A stretch of DNA of 64,000 nt from Streptomyces lincolnensis (GCF_021173675.1 NZ_JAIHON010000001.1:744001-808000), one strand, 5' to 3'; counted from the stretch's first letter, positions 1 through 9,335 are shown. The notes: generated from the letters alone by a model not told the origin. Numbers and translations are program-made.

Positions 1-915
1 AGCAAGGCGTACGGCGACAAGGTCGTCCTCGACGGGATCGATCTGCGCGTGCCGCGCGGCACGGTCTTCTCGCTGCTCGGTCCGAACGGGGCCGGCAAGA
101 CCACCACCGTCCAGATCCTCTCCACCCTCGTCCGGGCCGACGGCGGCACCGCCCGCGTCGCCGGGCACGACCTGGCCGCCGCGCCGCAGTCCGTGCGCGC
201 GGCGATCGGGGTCACCGGTCAGTTCTCCGCCGTGGACAACCTGATCACCGGTGAGGAGAACATGGCGCTCATGGCGGACCTGCACCACCTCGCCAGGAGC
301 GAGGGACGGCGGGTCACCGCCGACCTCCTGGAGCGCTTCGACCTGACCGGGGCCGCCAGGAAGCCCGCCTCCACCTACTCCGGCGGGATGCGCAGGCGCC
401 TGGACATCGCCATGACGCTCGTCGGTTCCCCCGAGGTGATCTTCCTCGACGAGCCGACCACCGGTCTCGACCCACGCTCGCGCCACACCATGTGGCAGAT
501 CATCCGCGATCTCGTCGCCGACGGGGTCACCGTCCTCCTCACCACGCAGTACCTGGAGGAGGCCGACCAGCTCGCCGACCGCATCGCGGTGCTGAGCGGC
601 GGCCGGATCGTCGCCGAGGGCACGGCGGACGAGCTCAAGCGGCTGGTGCCCGGCGGCCATGTCCGGCTCCGTTTCCTCGATCCGGCCGAACTGGCCCGCG
701 CCGCCGAGCTGTTGGACGTGGGGGTGCGGGACGACGAGGCGCTCACCCTCCAGGTCCCGGGCGACGGCAGTGTCCACACCCTGCGCGCCCTGCTGGACGT
801 CCTGGACGGTGCGCGGGTGGCCGTGGACTCGCTGACCATCCACACCCCCGACCTCGACGACGTCTTCTTCGCGGTCACCGACCGCCCCGAGCGCGAGAAG
901 GTGCGGAGCCGTTGA
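1..915 (+). CDS. Daunorubicin-resistance (DrrA)-type ABC transporter ATPase, 5' partial
   Basis: The reading frame is open from the first base of the window, so the true start lies upstream; the GTG at 49 falls inside the conserved N-terminal strand and is not the start. The Walker A motif GPNGAGKTTT is encoded near 85-114, the signature YSGGMRRRLDIA near 376-411, and Walker B VIFLDEPTTGLDP near 436-474. The C-terminal part (GTADELK, then a DDVFF motif) is typical of the DrrA/CcmA-like family that energises ABC-2 drug or lipid exporters. It overlaps the next gene by 4 bp (stop 913-915, TTG 912), so the two are translationally coupled and make one exporter. Family assignment is firm; the substrate cannot be read from sequence. 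Confidence 0.93.
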   Translation, partial: SKAYGDKVVLDGIDLRVPRGTVFSLLGPNGAGKTTTVQILSTLVRADGGTARVAGHDLAAAPQSVRAAIGVTGQFSAVDNLITGEENMALMADLHHLARSEGRRVTADLLERFDLTGAARKPASTYSGGMRRRLDIAMTLVGSPEVIFLDEPTTGLDPRSRHTMWQIIRDLVADGVTVLLTTQYLEEADQLADRIAVLSGGRIVAEGTADELKRLVPGGHVRLRFLDPAELARAAELLDVGVRDDEALTLQVPGDGSVHTLRALLDVLDGARVAVDSLTIHTPDLDDVFFAVTDRPEREKVRSR

Positions 916-1712
916 CCACCGCCGCCCCGCCCGCCGCCGCGCACCTGCGCGACTCGCTGACCATGCTCCGACGCAATCTGCTGCACGCCCGCCGCTATCC
1001 CTCGATGACGCTCCAGGTCGCGCTCATCCCCGTCTTCCTTCTGCTGCTGTTCGTGTACGTCTTCGGTTCCGCGCTCGGCACGGGCATCGGGCAGGGCGGC
1101 GACCGCACCGCCTACCTCTCCTACCTGGTCCCCGGCATGCTCCTGATGACCGCGGGGGTGGGAGCCGTGCCGACGGCGGTCGCCGTGTGCATGGACAGGA
1201 CCGAGGGCATCGTGGCCCGTTTCCGCACGATGGCGATCTCCCGGGCGTCGATCCTCGTCGGGCATGTGGTCGGCAGCGTCATCCAGACGGTGTTCACCCT
1301 GGTCCTGCTGATCACGGTCGCGTTCGCGATCGGCTTCCGGCCCGACGCGAGCCCCCTGGAGTGGCTGGCGGCCTGTGGACTGCTCGTCCTGTTCGTCTTC
1401 GCGCTCACCTGGCTCTCGGTCGCCCTGGGACTGATCAGCAGGACGCCCGAGGGGGCCAGCAACGCGCCCATGCCGATCTCGTTCCTGCTGCCCTTCGTCA
1501 GCAGCACCTTCGTCCCCGTCGGCTCGATGCCGTCCTGGATCCGCTGGTTCGCCGAGTACCAGCCGTTCACCACGATCGTCGAGACCGTACGCGGGCTGCT
1601 GACCGGCACGGGCATCGGCGACAACGCCTGGATGGCCCTGGCGTGGTGCGTGGGCATCGCGTTCCTCGGCTTCGTGTGGTCGCTCCGCCTGTTCGACCGT
1701 GAGTCCCGCTGA
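912..1712 (+). CDS. ABC-2 type transporter permease (DrrB-like)
   Basis: This 266-residue integral membrane protein has six hydrophobic segments, including the stretches around IPVFLLLLFVYVFGS and YLVPGMLLMTAGVGAV. Its C-terminal half carries the sequence FVSSTFVPVGSMPSW, typical of ABC2_membrane proteins. The start is taken as TTG at 912, which overlaps the ATPase stop; an earlier start would extend into unrelated frame. Together with the upstream ATPase it should form a homodimeric exporter in the plasma membrane. The downstream P450 follows within 30 bp and may be co-transcribed, which suggests export of, or self-protection against, a small molecule. That last point is inference. Confidence 0.9.
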   Translation: MTTAAPPAAAHLRDSLTMLRRNLLHARRYPSMTLQVALIPVFLLLLFVYVFGSALGTGIGQGGDRTAYLSYLVPGMLLMTAGVGAVPTAVAVCMDRTEGIVARFRTMAISRASILVGHVVGSVIQTVFTLVLLITVAFAIGFRPDASPLEWLAACGLLVLFVFALTWLSVALGLISRTPEGASNAPMPISFLLPFVSSTFVPVGSMPSWIRWFAEYQPFTTIVETVRGLLTGTGIGDNAWMALAWCVGIAFLGFVWSLRLFDRESR

Positions 1713-1740
1713 ACACCCCGACCGCAGAAGGGCAGTTGCC

Positions 1741-2967
1741 ATGGCCGCCGTCCACCTCACCCCCGAGCTCGTCGAGAACCCCGCCGGTGCCTACGCCGGT
1801 CTGCGCTCCCGCCCCGGCCTCGGCCACGTCGTCCTGCCCGGCCTCGACACCCCCGTACGCCTGGTCGTCCGCCACGACGAGGTGCGGGCCGCGCTGGGCG
1901 AGCCGCGGCTGGTCCGGGACCGCTCGACGATCACCGGCTGCGAACTGCCCGACCCGCAGGCCGAGTTGCTGGCCCGGGGCACCGAGGGCCTGCCGCCGGA
2001 GTACGCGCGGTATCTCTCCGGCCGGCTGGCCCTGTTCGACGGCGCCGAGCACTCCCGCCGGCGCGGTCCGCTCACCCGCGCCTTCACCGCCCGCCGGGTG
2101 GCCGCGGCGCGCCCTCTGGTGGAGCGGACGGCACGGGAGCTGCTCAAGACCCTCGCCGGGCGTGAACGGGCCGATCTGCTGGGCGAGTTCGCGTACCCGC
2201 TGAACACCGCCGTCATCTGCTCCCTCGTCGGCGTGGACGCGGCGGACCGGGAGCGGGTGGGCGGGTGGATCCGGGACTTCGCTTACGGCGACGGCGGCCC
2301 GGCCCTCGAAGGGCTCGGCGGGATCGTGCGGTACACCAAGGACCTGGTCGCCCGGCGCCGCGCCGAGCCGGCCGAGGACCTGGTGTCGGCGCTCCTCGCG
2401 GACGGCGGCCTGACCGACGACGAGATCGTCACCGTGTTCTTCCTGCTCATCGACACCGGCATCACCCCGCCCGCCCTCTTCCTCGCCCACGCCGTCCTCG
2501 CCCTGCTCGACCACCCCGACCAGCTGGAGCGACTGCGCGCCGACCCGGAGCAGCTCGCCCGCGCGGTCCCCGAACTCCTGCGGTACGTCACGCTGGTACG
2601 CGTCGGTGCCACGCTCTACGCCACCGAGGACTTCGTGTTCGCCGGCACCCGGCTGCGGCGGGGCGAGGCCGTGACGGTCGCGCTGTTCGGCGCCAACCAC
2701 GACCCGGCCGTCTACGACACCCCCGAACGTCTCGACGTGACCCGGGAGTTCGGGCGCGGCGAGGGCCACCTCGCCTTCGGGCACGGCCCGCACCACTGCA
2801 TCGGCGCGGCGCTCGGCCGCCTGGTGACGGGCGTGGCGCTGGAGAAGCTTGTCGTACGGCCCTCCGCCGCACCGGAGTTGGCCGTGGACCGCGCCGACGT
2901 GCCGTTCGGACACTGGCCCGGCGACGGCTTCCACCTGCTGAGCCTGCCGGTCAGGCTGCGCTCCTGA
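1741..2967 (+). CDS. Cytochrome P450 with atypical I-helix
   Basis: This 408-residue soluble bacterial P450 begins at the ATG at 1741, which has GAAGGG eight bases upstream; an in-frame GTG at 1699 overlaps the permease gene and lacks a ribosome site. The haem loop FGHGPHHCIG (about residues 346-355, Cys353 as thiolate ligand), the ExxR motif (E278, R281) and the C-helix HSRRRGPLTR are present. The I-helix reads IDTGITPPA where most P450s have A/G-G-x-D/E-T, so the usual acid-alcohol pair for O2 activation is missing. It may hydroxylate or couple a substrate made elsewhere. Its 3' end overlaps the opposing regulator gene by 17 bp. Confidence 0.93.
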   Translation: MAAVHLTPELVENPAGAYAGLRSRPGLGHVVLPGLDTPVRLVVRHDEVRAALGEPRLVRDRSTITGCELPDPQAELLARGTEGLPPEYARYLSGRLALFDGAEHSRRRGPLTRAFTARRVAAARPLVERTARELLKTLAGRERADLLGEFAYPLNTAVICSLVGVDAADRERVGGWIRDFAYGDGGPALEGLGGIVRYTKDLVARRRAEPAEDLVSALLADGGLTDDEIVTVFFLLIDTGITPPALFLAHAVLALLDHPDQLERLRADPEQLARAVPELLRYVTLVRVGATLYATEDFVFAGTRLRRGEAVTVALFGANHDPAVYDTPERLDVTREFGRGEGHLAFGHGPHHCIGAALGRLVTGVALEKLVVRPSAAPELAVDRADVPFGHWPGDGFHLLSLPVRLRS

Positions 2968-5900
2968 CCCGCACCAGATCCAGGGCCGCCGCCCGCAGCC
3001 CCGGCACGTCCAGGGCGGCGTACGTGGACACCGCGTCCTCGTAGGCCGCCCTGTCGGCGTTCTCGGCGGACTCCCGGGCGCGGGACGAGGACATCGTCGG
3101 CTGGAAGGTCCGCAGGCAGCGCAGCCGCTCGGCGAGCGCGATCAGCCGTACACCACTTGTGTCCCCCTGCGCCAGATCGGCCGTGCCGAGCGCCAGCAGC
3201 AGCGCGCCGCACAGCGGGAACTCCATCGGCGGGCCGGTCGAGGAGCGGGCCAGCAGGGTGGTGAGGTGGCCGGGGAAGGCGGCGAGGTGGCGGGCGACGA
3301 CGTCGGTACGGCCGTGCCGGGCGTGCGCGATCACGGCGGCCGCCTGGAGTTCCGGCAGCCAGGTCGCCACCAGGTCCTCGCCGCCGGGGGTCAGGTCCGT
3401 GGCGTGCTCCATGCGGTCCAGGGCCCGGCGCCACAGTCCGAGGCCCGTCTCGACGTCGCCGCGCGCGAGCGCCATCTCCGCGCGGGCGCCCAGGTCGGGG
3501 GTGAGCGGGTCGGGCGCGGCGCCCTCCGGCTGGTGCCGCAGCGCCTGCTCCAGCCAGTGCTCCGCCGCGTCGAGGTCACCGGCCTGGAGGTGGGCCAGCA
3601 TGACGCCCCAGCGCAGGCCGATCGAGTCGGTCCACTCGCCCGACTCCTCCAGGGCCGCGAGCGCGTCCCCCATCGGGCCGATAGCCTCCGCGCCGCGCTC
3701 CATCTGCAGGCAGAGTTCGGCGAACCGGGCTCCCGGCCAGATCCGCAGCAGCGGGCCGTTGCGGTCGTCGGCCGTGTCGAGCATCCGGCGGGCGGCGGCG
3801 AGGGCGCGCTCCGGCTGCTGGTCGTACTCCCACACATAGCTGGCGACGCCGTTGGCCATGCAGGCGACGAGCGGTACGTCACTGGCGCACAGCGTGTCCA
3901 GGACACCACGGCCGCCGGGCGCGAGCGCCTCCGGCAGGGCACTCAGCACGGTGGCCATGGCCCGCAGCAGCGTGTCCGGCGGGGCGGGCGGCAGGCGGCG
4001 CAGCGCCACCAGGACGCGCGCGGCGCCGGGGCCGATACCGACGAGGGCGTTGGCGGTCAGCAGGGTGGTGGCGGTGCGGGTCGGTTCGACGTACTCCGGG
4101 GCGGGCCGGTAGTGCGAGAGCGGCCCCGCGGTGTCCTCGGCCAGCGCCGCCAGCCGGGCGTAGTGGGCGCCGGCCTCGGTGCTCCACAGGGCGGCCAGCA
4201 CGGCGGTGACCGGGGCGACGGTGTCCCGGTCGTCCCGGGCCAGGGCGAGCCGCAGCGCCTTGAGGAGGTTGTCCTGCTCGGCCCGGATCAGATGCCAGGA
4301 GGTGAACGCGTCGGCCTCGAACGGGGCGTCGTGGTGGGTGGCGCCGAAGTCCCCGGCCCAGGTGAGGAACCGCTCGGTGACCGCCGCGTCCTCCCCGGCG
4401 CGCTCCCGGTGGGCGGCCGCGAACTCCCGTACCGTCTCCAGCATCCGGAAGCGGGTGCCGTACGGGGTGTCGGTCACCTTGAGCAGGGAATGGCCGACCA
4501 GCTCCTCCAGGACGTCCAAGGTGTCGGATCCGCCGACGAGTCGGTCCGCCGCCTCGGCGGTGAACCCGGCCGGGAGGACGGACAGGGCGCGCAGGGCGGA
4601 CCGCCCCTCCTCGGCGAGGAGATTCCAGCTCCAGTCGACGACGGCGTGCAGGGTGCGGTGGCGCCGCGGTGCGTCCCGGGGGCCGCCGCGCAGCAGTGCG
4701 AAACGGTCCCCCAGGCGGCGGGAGATCTCCGCGACCGACATCACCCGGACCCGGGCGGCGGCGAGTTCGGTGGCGAGCGGCAGTCCGTCGAGGTGGCGGC
4801 ACAGGTCGGCCAGCGCCTCGGCCGGCAGGTCGACGTCGGGGCGGGCGGCGCGGGCGCGCTGCGCGAACAGCTCGACGCTGGTGTCGAGGTCCAGTTCGGG
4901 CAGCGCGTGGACGGCCTCGGAGGACAGGCCGAGCGGGGCCCGGCTGGTGGTGAGGACGCGCAGGTCCCCGGTGCGCGAGACGAGTGCCTGGACGAGGTCG
5001 GCGACGCCCTGGACGACCTGCTCGCAGTTGTCGAGGACCAGCAGCGCGGGACCGGCGCCCATGGTGCCCAGAATGCCGGTGATCACGTCGGCCCCGGCAG
5101 CGTGCCGCGGTCCCTCGCCGACGCCCAGCGCCGAGGCGACCTCGGCGGTGACGTCTTCGTCCCGGCGGACTCCGGCGAGCGGCACCAGGTGCACGACGCG
5201 CTGCTCCGCCCGCCGGGCTACGGCACCGGCGAGGCGGGTCTTGCCGAGGCCGCCGGGGCCGACGATCGAGGTGACCCGGGAGCTGTGCAGCAGCCGGGTG
5301 ACGGCGTCGATGTCGGCGGCGCGGCCGAGCAGGGGGTTCGGTTCGTGCGGGACGCCCCGCCGGACGGGCGGGGCCTCGCCGCGCAGGAGTTCCTGGTGCA
5401 GTTCCTGGAGGGCGGGGCCGGGGTCGGTGCCGAGTTCGTCGCGCAGGCGGCGCCGGTAGCGGTCGTAGGCGGCGAGGGCGGTGGGGGCTCCTGCGGTGGC
5501 CGTCCGGCAGCGCATCAGTTCCAGGAGCAGTTCCTCGTCGCGCGGGTGGGCGTCGACCAGGTCGGTGAGGGGGCCCGCGGCCTCGGCGCGGCGGCCGGTG
5601 CGGGCGAGGGCGAGCGCGCGGTGCCGTACGAGTGCCTGGTGCACGGGGGCCCGTTCGGCGCGCAGGGCATCCAGGGGATCGCCGGGACCGGCGCCGTCCT
5701 CGGTACCGGCGCCGTCCCACAGGGCGAGCCCTTCCTCGGCCTCGGCGAGCGCGCCCGCGTGGTCGCCGGCCCGTTCCTTCTCCGCGCTCGCGACGGCGTA
5801 CAGCAGCAGGGCGCCGGCGTCGACCTGGTCCTCGCGCAGGGTGAGCCGGTAGCCGGTGGGGGTGCTCTCGATGACCTCTGCGCCGAGTTGCCTGCGGGCC

Positions 5901-6097
5901 CGCGACACCAGGATCTGCAGGGCCTTCGTCGGATTCTCCGGCCGCTCCTCGGGCCACAGCCCCTCCACCAGCCCGCCGGCCCCGCGACCACTGCGCAACT
6001 CCCCGGCGAGCAGGGCGAGCAGTCCCCTGATCCGCGGCGCGGTGATCTCCCGCCCCCGGTGGGAGACCGACGTCAACAACGTCAACTCGATGGTCAC
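2951..6097 (-). CDS. AfsR/SARP-family transcriptional regulator with NB-ARC ATPase
   Basis: This protein has 1048 residues and a GTG start. Residues 1-95 form an OmpR-like winged helix (KALQILVSRARRQLG is the recognition-helix region). Residues about 98-243 are a bacterial transcriptional activation domain (BTAD, ending RDELGTDPGPALQELHQELLRG). They are followed by an NB-ARC/STAND ATPase with P-loop GPGGLGKT (280-287), Walker B LLVLDNCEQ and the TTSRAPL sensor. The last 450 residues are TPR-like helical repeats. This is the classic large SARP layout; such proteins activate secondary-metabolite genes when ATP-bound. It converges on the P450/ABC genes, so local control of them is plausible but unproven. 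Confidence 0.93.
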   Translation of the reverse strand: MTIELTLLTSVSHRGREITAPRIRGLLALLAGELRSGRGAGGLVEGLWPEERPENPTKALQILVSRARRQLGAEVIESTPTGYRLTLREDQVDAGALLLYAVASAEKERAGDHAGALAEAEEGLALWDGAGTEDGAGPGDPLDALRAERAPVHQALVRHRALALARTGRRAEAAGPLTDLVDAHPRDEELLLELMRCRTATAGAPTALAAYDRYRRRLRDELGTDPGPALQELHQELLRGEAPPVRRGVPHEPNPLLGRAADIDAVTRLLHSSRVTSIVGPGGLGKTRLAGAVARRAEQRVVHLVPLAGVRRDEDVTAEVASALGVGEGPRHAAGADVITGILGTMGAGPALLVLDNCEQVVQGVADLVQALVSRTGDLRVLTTSRAPLGLSSEAVHALPELDLDTSVELFAQRARAARPDVDLPAEALADLCRHLDGLPLATELAAARVRVMSVAEISRRLGDRFALLRGGPRDAPRRHRTLHAVVDWSWNLLAEEGRSALRALSVLPAGFTAEAADRLVGGSDTLDVLEELVGHSLLKVTDTPYGTRFRMLETVREFAAAHRERAGEDAAVTERFLTWAGDFGATHHDAPFEADAFTSWHLIRAEQDNLLKALRLALARDDRDTVAPVTAVLAALWSTEAGAHYARLAALAEDTAGPLSHYRPAPEYVEPTRTATTLLTANALVGIGPGAARVLVALRRLPPAPPDTLLRAMATVLSALPEALAPGGRGVLDTLCASDVPLVACMANGVASYVWEYDQQPERALAAARRMLDTADDRNGPLLRIWPGARFAELCLQMERGAEAIGPMGDALAALEESGEWTDSIGLRWGVMLAHLQAGDLDAAEHWLEQALRHQPEGAAPDPLTPDLGARAEMALARGDVETGLGLWRRALDRMEHATDLTPGGEDLVATWLPELQAAAVIAHARHGRTDVVARHLAAFPGHLTTLLARSSTGPPMEFPLCGALLLALGTADLAQGDTSGVRLIALAERLRCLRTFQPTMSSSRARESAENADRAAYEDAVSTYAALDVPGLRAAALDLVRVRSAA

Positions 6098-6349
6098 CGG
6101 CCCAGATTAGCCAGCCCCCGCCTCGCGGGTCGCGGCTACGGCGGTCCGGGGAATCCGGACGCGTGGGCTCCGCCGGGCGGTGCGGTGACCGGGCGGCTGC
6201 CAGGGCTGACGGGACAGGCTCCTGGCCGGCTCGCTGTCGGGACGGTTCGACAAGGCGGCCCACCGTCGGGGCGGCATCCCGCACGTCGTCGCCCTGCCTG
6301 TCCCGGCCCCTACAGGTGCGGCCCGGTCCCCACAGGTGCGAGCCGGTCC

Positions 6350-6517
6350 CTATGGCTGCGACGGGCGGACCCCGGGCCCCAGGCGTCCCGCTGTCGTGTC
6401 GGTGCCGGACCGCCCACGGACCGCCCGGCGTCCCCGCCACGGCACCCACGCGGCCACCGTCGCGGCCCACCCCAGGGACCACACGACCGCGACCAGTACC
6501 TCCGCGCCGGTGCTCAT
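6350..6517 (-). CDS. Small single-pass membrane protein, 55 aa
   Basis: The ATG at 6517 overlaps the ApbE stop codon in an ATGA arrangement, and the frame runs 55 codons to a TAG. Residues about 6-25 (EVLVAVVWSLGWAATVAAWV) form one hydrophobic helix, followed by an Arg-rich, presumably cytoplasmic tail. No family is recognised. Translational coupling to the flavin transferase and a clear membrane helix argue for a real gene, perhaps an accessory of the redox complex. The tail is low-complexity, so the reading frame could be fortuitous. Confidence 0.45.
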   Translation of the reverse strand: MSTGAEVLVAVVWSLGWAATVAAWVPWRGRRAVRGRSGTDTTAGRLGPGVRPSQP

Positions 6518-7263
6518 GCCGCCGCCGTCGCCGTGGGGGCCGTGGGGAAGCCCGGGGTGCGCAGGACCTGGCGGTCGGCGGTGACGGCGAACACCTCGCA
6601 GCCGGGGAGCGCGGCGGCCCAGTCGACGCCCTCGGCGCCCATCGCGAAGGCGGCCGTGGCGACCGAGTCGGCCTCCGTCAGGGTCGCCGCCACGACGGTG
6701 AGGCTGAGCAGGCCGGTCGCGGGGCGGCCGGTGCGGCCGTCGATGATGTGGTCGCCGCGTTCGTAGCGCGCGGAGGTGGCGACCGCGGCGTCGGTGAGCT
6801 CCAGGACGGTGCACAGCTTGTCGGCGTGCTCGGGATGCCGTACGCCGACCCGCCAGGGCCCGCCGGAGGCGACCACGTCACCGCCGGCGTTGAGGCAGAA
6901 ACGCCTCGCGCCGGCGGCCGTGAGCAGTTCGCCCGCCCGCTGGACCGACCAGCCCTTGACGACCGCGCAGGGGTCGAGACCGCGGCCGGGCAGCCGGACG
7001 TCGAAGGCTCCGCCGGTGGCGACCCGGTAGTGCTCGCACAGGTCGAGGACCTCCCGCAGGTCCGCGCTGAGCTCGTCGGGGGACAGTTCGCCCCGGCCCA
7101 GCCGGGAGACCTCGCTGTCCTCCTTGAACGGGCTGAAGCGGACGTCGACCTCGTTCAGCCACGCGAAGACCGCGTCGGCGGCCTCCGTGCCCCGTTCGGC
7201 GAAGCCCTCGTCGTCGACCCGGAGCGAGACGGGGAAGCCCATGACCTGTTCGACGCGGTGCAT
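6514..7263 (-). CDS. apbE: FAD:protein FMN transferase (ApbE)
   Basis: This 249-residue protein has the ApbE signatures: LDPCAVVKGW (about 116-125), the FAD-binding NAGGDVVASG segment and HIIDGRTGRPATG. ApbE enzymes use FAD and Mg2+ to attach FMN covalently through phosphate to a Thr or Ser of an FMN-binding domain. No clear signal peptide is seen, whereas its likely target next door is membrane-anchored and outside; the protein may act before or during export, or the start may differ. It is third in a four-gene operon, six bases after the FMN-binding protein gene, which holds two perfect acceptor motifs. Function is secure from family and context. Confidence 0.93.
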   Translation of the reverse strand: MHRVEQVMGFPVSLRVDDEGFAERGTEAADAVFAWLNEVDVRFSPFKEDSEVSRLGRGELSPDELSADLREVLDLCEHYRVATGGAFDVRLPGRGLDPCAVVKGWSVQRAGELLTAAGARRFCLNAGGDVVASGGPWRVGVRHPEHADKLCTVLELTDAAVATSARYERGDHIIDGRTGRPATGLLSLTVVAATLTEADSVATAAFAMGAEGVDWAAALPGCEVFAVTADRQVLRTPGFPTAPTATAAA

Positions 7264-7269
7264 GACCGG

Positions 7270-7974
7270 TCAGCCCTTCGCGTCGATCGCGGCCTGGAGG
7301 GACTCCTTGTAGGCCTCGCTCGTGATCGTCGCACCGGACACCGTGTCGATGTCCGCGCTCTGCGCCTCCAGCGTCTCCGCCACCAGCTTCGGCACCGCGG
7401 CCGTGGTCTGCGGATGATTCGGCTGCTGAAGCATCTTCACGGCCGTGATCTGGTCGCCCTCGAAGGTCACCTGGACCTGCACGGTGCCCTTCTCCGTGTC
7501 CAGCGCGGGACCGTCCACGGTCCGGGAGGCGGAGGCGGCCGACGCGGAGGGGGACGGGGAGGCGGCGGCCGCCTTCGCGTTGTCGTCGATCGTGGCCTGG
7601 AGGGACTCCTTGTAGGCCTCGCTCGTGATCGTGGCGCCGGACACCGTGTCGATGTCCGCGCTCTGCGCCTCCAACGTCTCCGCCACCAGCTTCGGCACCG
7701 CGGCCGTCGTCTGCGGATGATTCGGCTGCTGAAGCATCTTCACAGCCGTGATCTTCGTACCGGAGAAGGTCGTCTGGACCTGAACGGGCCCCTTCTCCGT
7801 GTTCAGCGTCGGCCCGGTGACCGTGCGCGAGGAGGAGTCCGACGAGGAGGACGAAGAAGAAGAGGACGGGGACGGGGCGACCTGGACGGTGGAGGTGTGG
7901 GCCGACGGCTCGTAGAGCCAGACGGGCACCAGGCCCGCGATGCTCAGCACGACGACGGGTATGGCTCGTTTCAC
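7270..7974 (-). CDS. Membrane-anchored protein with two tandem FMN-binding domains
   Basis: The protein has 234 residues, with a GTG start preceded by GAGGAA. An N-terminal hydrophobic helix (about 4-20) acts as signal or anchor, followed by a Ser-rich linker (35-49). Two FMN_bind domains follow, at about 51-130 and 152-231. Each ends in DTVSGATIT, with acceptor Thr at about 115 and 216; these are sites for phosphoester-linked FMN added by ApbE. The domains are nearly identical over about 60 residues and also at DNA level, offset by exactly 101 codons, indicating a recent internal duplication. The mature protein should carry two flavins outside the membrane and take electrons from the neighbouring ferric-reductase-like protein. 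Confidence 0.9.
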   Translation of the reverse strand: MKRAIPVVVLSIAGLVPVWLYEPSAHTSTVQVAPSPSSSSSSSSSDSSSRTVTGPTLNTEKGPVQVQTTFSGTKITAVKMLQQPNHPQTTAAVPKLVAETLEAQSADIDTVSGATITSEAYKESLQATIDDNAKAAAASPSPSASAASASRTVDGPALDTEKGTVQVQVTFEGDQITAVKMLQQPNHPQTTAAVPKLVAETLEAQSADIDTVSGATITSEAYKESLQAAIDAKG

Positions 7975-7984
7975 GGTGACTTCC

Positions 7985-9325
7985 TCATCCCGCCAGGCTG
8001 AAGCGTTCGAAGTGGATCTGCGGCTTGGGCACGTCCAGCTCGCGCAGGCTGCCCAGGACCGCGTTCATCATGGGCGGCGGTCCGCACAGGAAGACGTCCC
8101 GGTCGCCGATGTCCGGCACCATCCGCAGCAGTTCGGCGGGAGCGAGCCGGTCGGGGACGGCCGGCCCGGTCACCAGGTGCAGCTCGTGGCCGCGGGCGAG
8201 GGCGAGGTCGCGCAGCTCGTCGTAGAGGACCGCGTCCCGGTCAGTGGCGACGCGGTAGATGACCACGGCGTGGCCCTCGATCTCCTCCATGAGCGCCCGG
8301 ATGGGCGTGACGCCCACGCCGCCGGCGATGAGGACGGACTCCGGGCGGGTGCGGTGCAGGGTGGTGAAGGCGCCGTAGGGGCCCTCGGCGAAGACGCGGG
8401 TGCCGACCTTCACGTGGCGCAGGGCGGCGCTGCCGGCACCGGCCGCCTTGGCGGTCAGGCGCAGGCTGCGGCCGTCGGGGGCGGCCGACAGGGAGAACGG
8501 GTTGGCCTGCCACCAGCGGTCGGGGGTGAGGAAGCGCCACAGGAAGAACTGGCCGGCCCGGGCGGGCATCCGGTCGAGGTCCTTGCCGGTCATGTGGATC
8601 GAGACCACGTTGTCGGACTCGTGGACGACCGCGGTGACGCGCAGCTGGTGGCGCCAGTTCCGCCACAGCGGGAGCACCAGCCGGCCGAGGAACACGGAGC
8701 CGAGCGCGACGCCCCAGACGCCGTACCAGTACGCCGTGGCGGTGGACGAGGAGGCGAAGGAGGTGCCGACGGCGACCTGGTGGGTGAAGGCCAGCACCAC
8801 GGCGACGTAGGTGTACAGGTGGATGAAGTGCCAGGTCTCGTACGCGAGCCGGCGGCGGGCGTAGCGGGCCGAGACGGCGCCCACGACGAGGATGATGCCG
8901 AACGCGACGATCGCGCGGAGCACGCCCTCGGTGGTCTCGGCGAGGTCGACGACCTGGCTGATCGGGCCCGCGTCGGTGCCCTCGGCGTAGCCGAAGGCGA
9001 TGAAGACGACGTGCGCGAGAAGCAGCCACAGGATGCCGAAGCCGGTCCAGCGGTGCCAGGCGGTCAGCCGGTCCATGCCGATCCGGCGGTCGAGCCAGGG
9101 CAGGCGGGCCACCAGCACCAGCTGGAAGGCCATCACGAGCGCGCCGTACAGGCCGGTGAGGCGGCCGATCACGATGAGCGCGTTGGAGGCGAAGCCGGCC
9201 TGCGCGAAGAAGTAGGCGACCACGGCCACGTTCGCGGCGAGCACGGCGTACAGACCGGTGCGGGCCACCACCCTCGGGCGTTGTATCGCCGTGGGTGGCG
9301 CGGGGGGCGATTGGACGGCAGTCAC
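7985..9325 (-). CDS. Ferric-reductase-like transmembrane NAD(P)H oxidoreductase
   Basis: This 446-residue protein starts with GTG at 9325, with AAGGAG about seven bases upstream. The N-terminal half has about six membrane helices with paired histidines (HRWTGFG, AHVVFIAF, YETWHFIHLYTY, FTHQ) typical of the ferric reductase/NOX haem-b domain. The C-terminal half is a ferredoxin-reductase module with FAD-site NPFSLSAAP, pyridine-nucleotide site GGVGVTP and CGPPPMM near the end. It should move electrons from cytosolic NAD(P)H across the membrane through haems. It is first in the operon with the double FMN protein, ApbE and a small peptide, which gives a plausible complete extracytoplasmic electron-transfer chain. 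The final acceptor is unknown. Confidence 0.9.
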   Translation of the reverse strand: MTAVQSPPAPPTAIQRPRVVARTGLYAVLAANVAVVAYFFAQAGFASNALIVIGRLTGLYGALVMAFQLVLVARLPWLDRRIGMDRLTAWHRWTGFGILWLLLAHVVFIAFGYAEGTDAGPISQVVDLAETTEGVLRAIVAFGIILVVGAVSARYARRRLAYETWHFIHLYTYVAVVLAFTHQVAVGTSFASSSTATAYWYGVWGVALGSVFLGRLVLPLWRNWRHQLRVTAVVHESDNVVSIHMTGKDLDRMPARAGQFFLWRFLTPDRWWQANPFSLSAAPDGRSLRLTAKAAGAGSAALRHVKVGTRVFAEGPYGAFTTLHRTRPESVLIAGGVGVTPIRALMEEIEGHAVVIYRVATDRDAVLYDELRDLALARGHELHLVTGPAVPDRLAPAELLRMVPDIGDRDVFLCGPPPMMNAVLGSLRELDVPKPQIHFERFSLAG

Positions 9326-9335
9326 GTACGAGCTC

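Noticed and set aside
3266..6766. A long plus-strand frame opposite the AfsR-type regulator
   Set aside because: It is the shadow of a gene with clear BTAD and NB-ARC motifs; the translation is Gly/Arg/Gln-rich without a fold.
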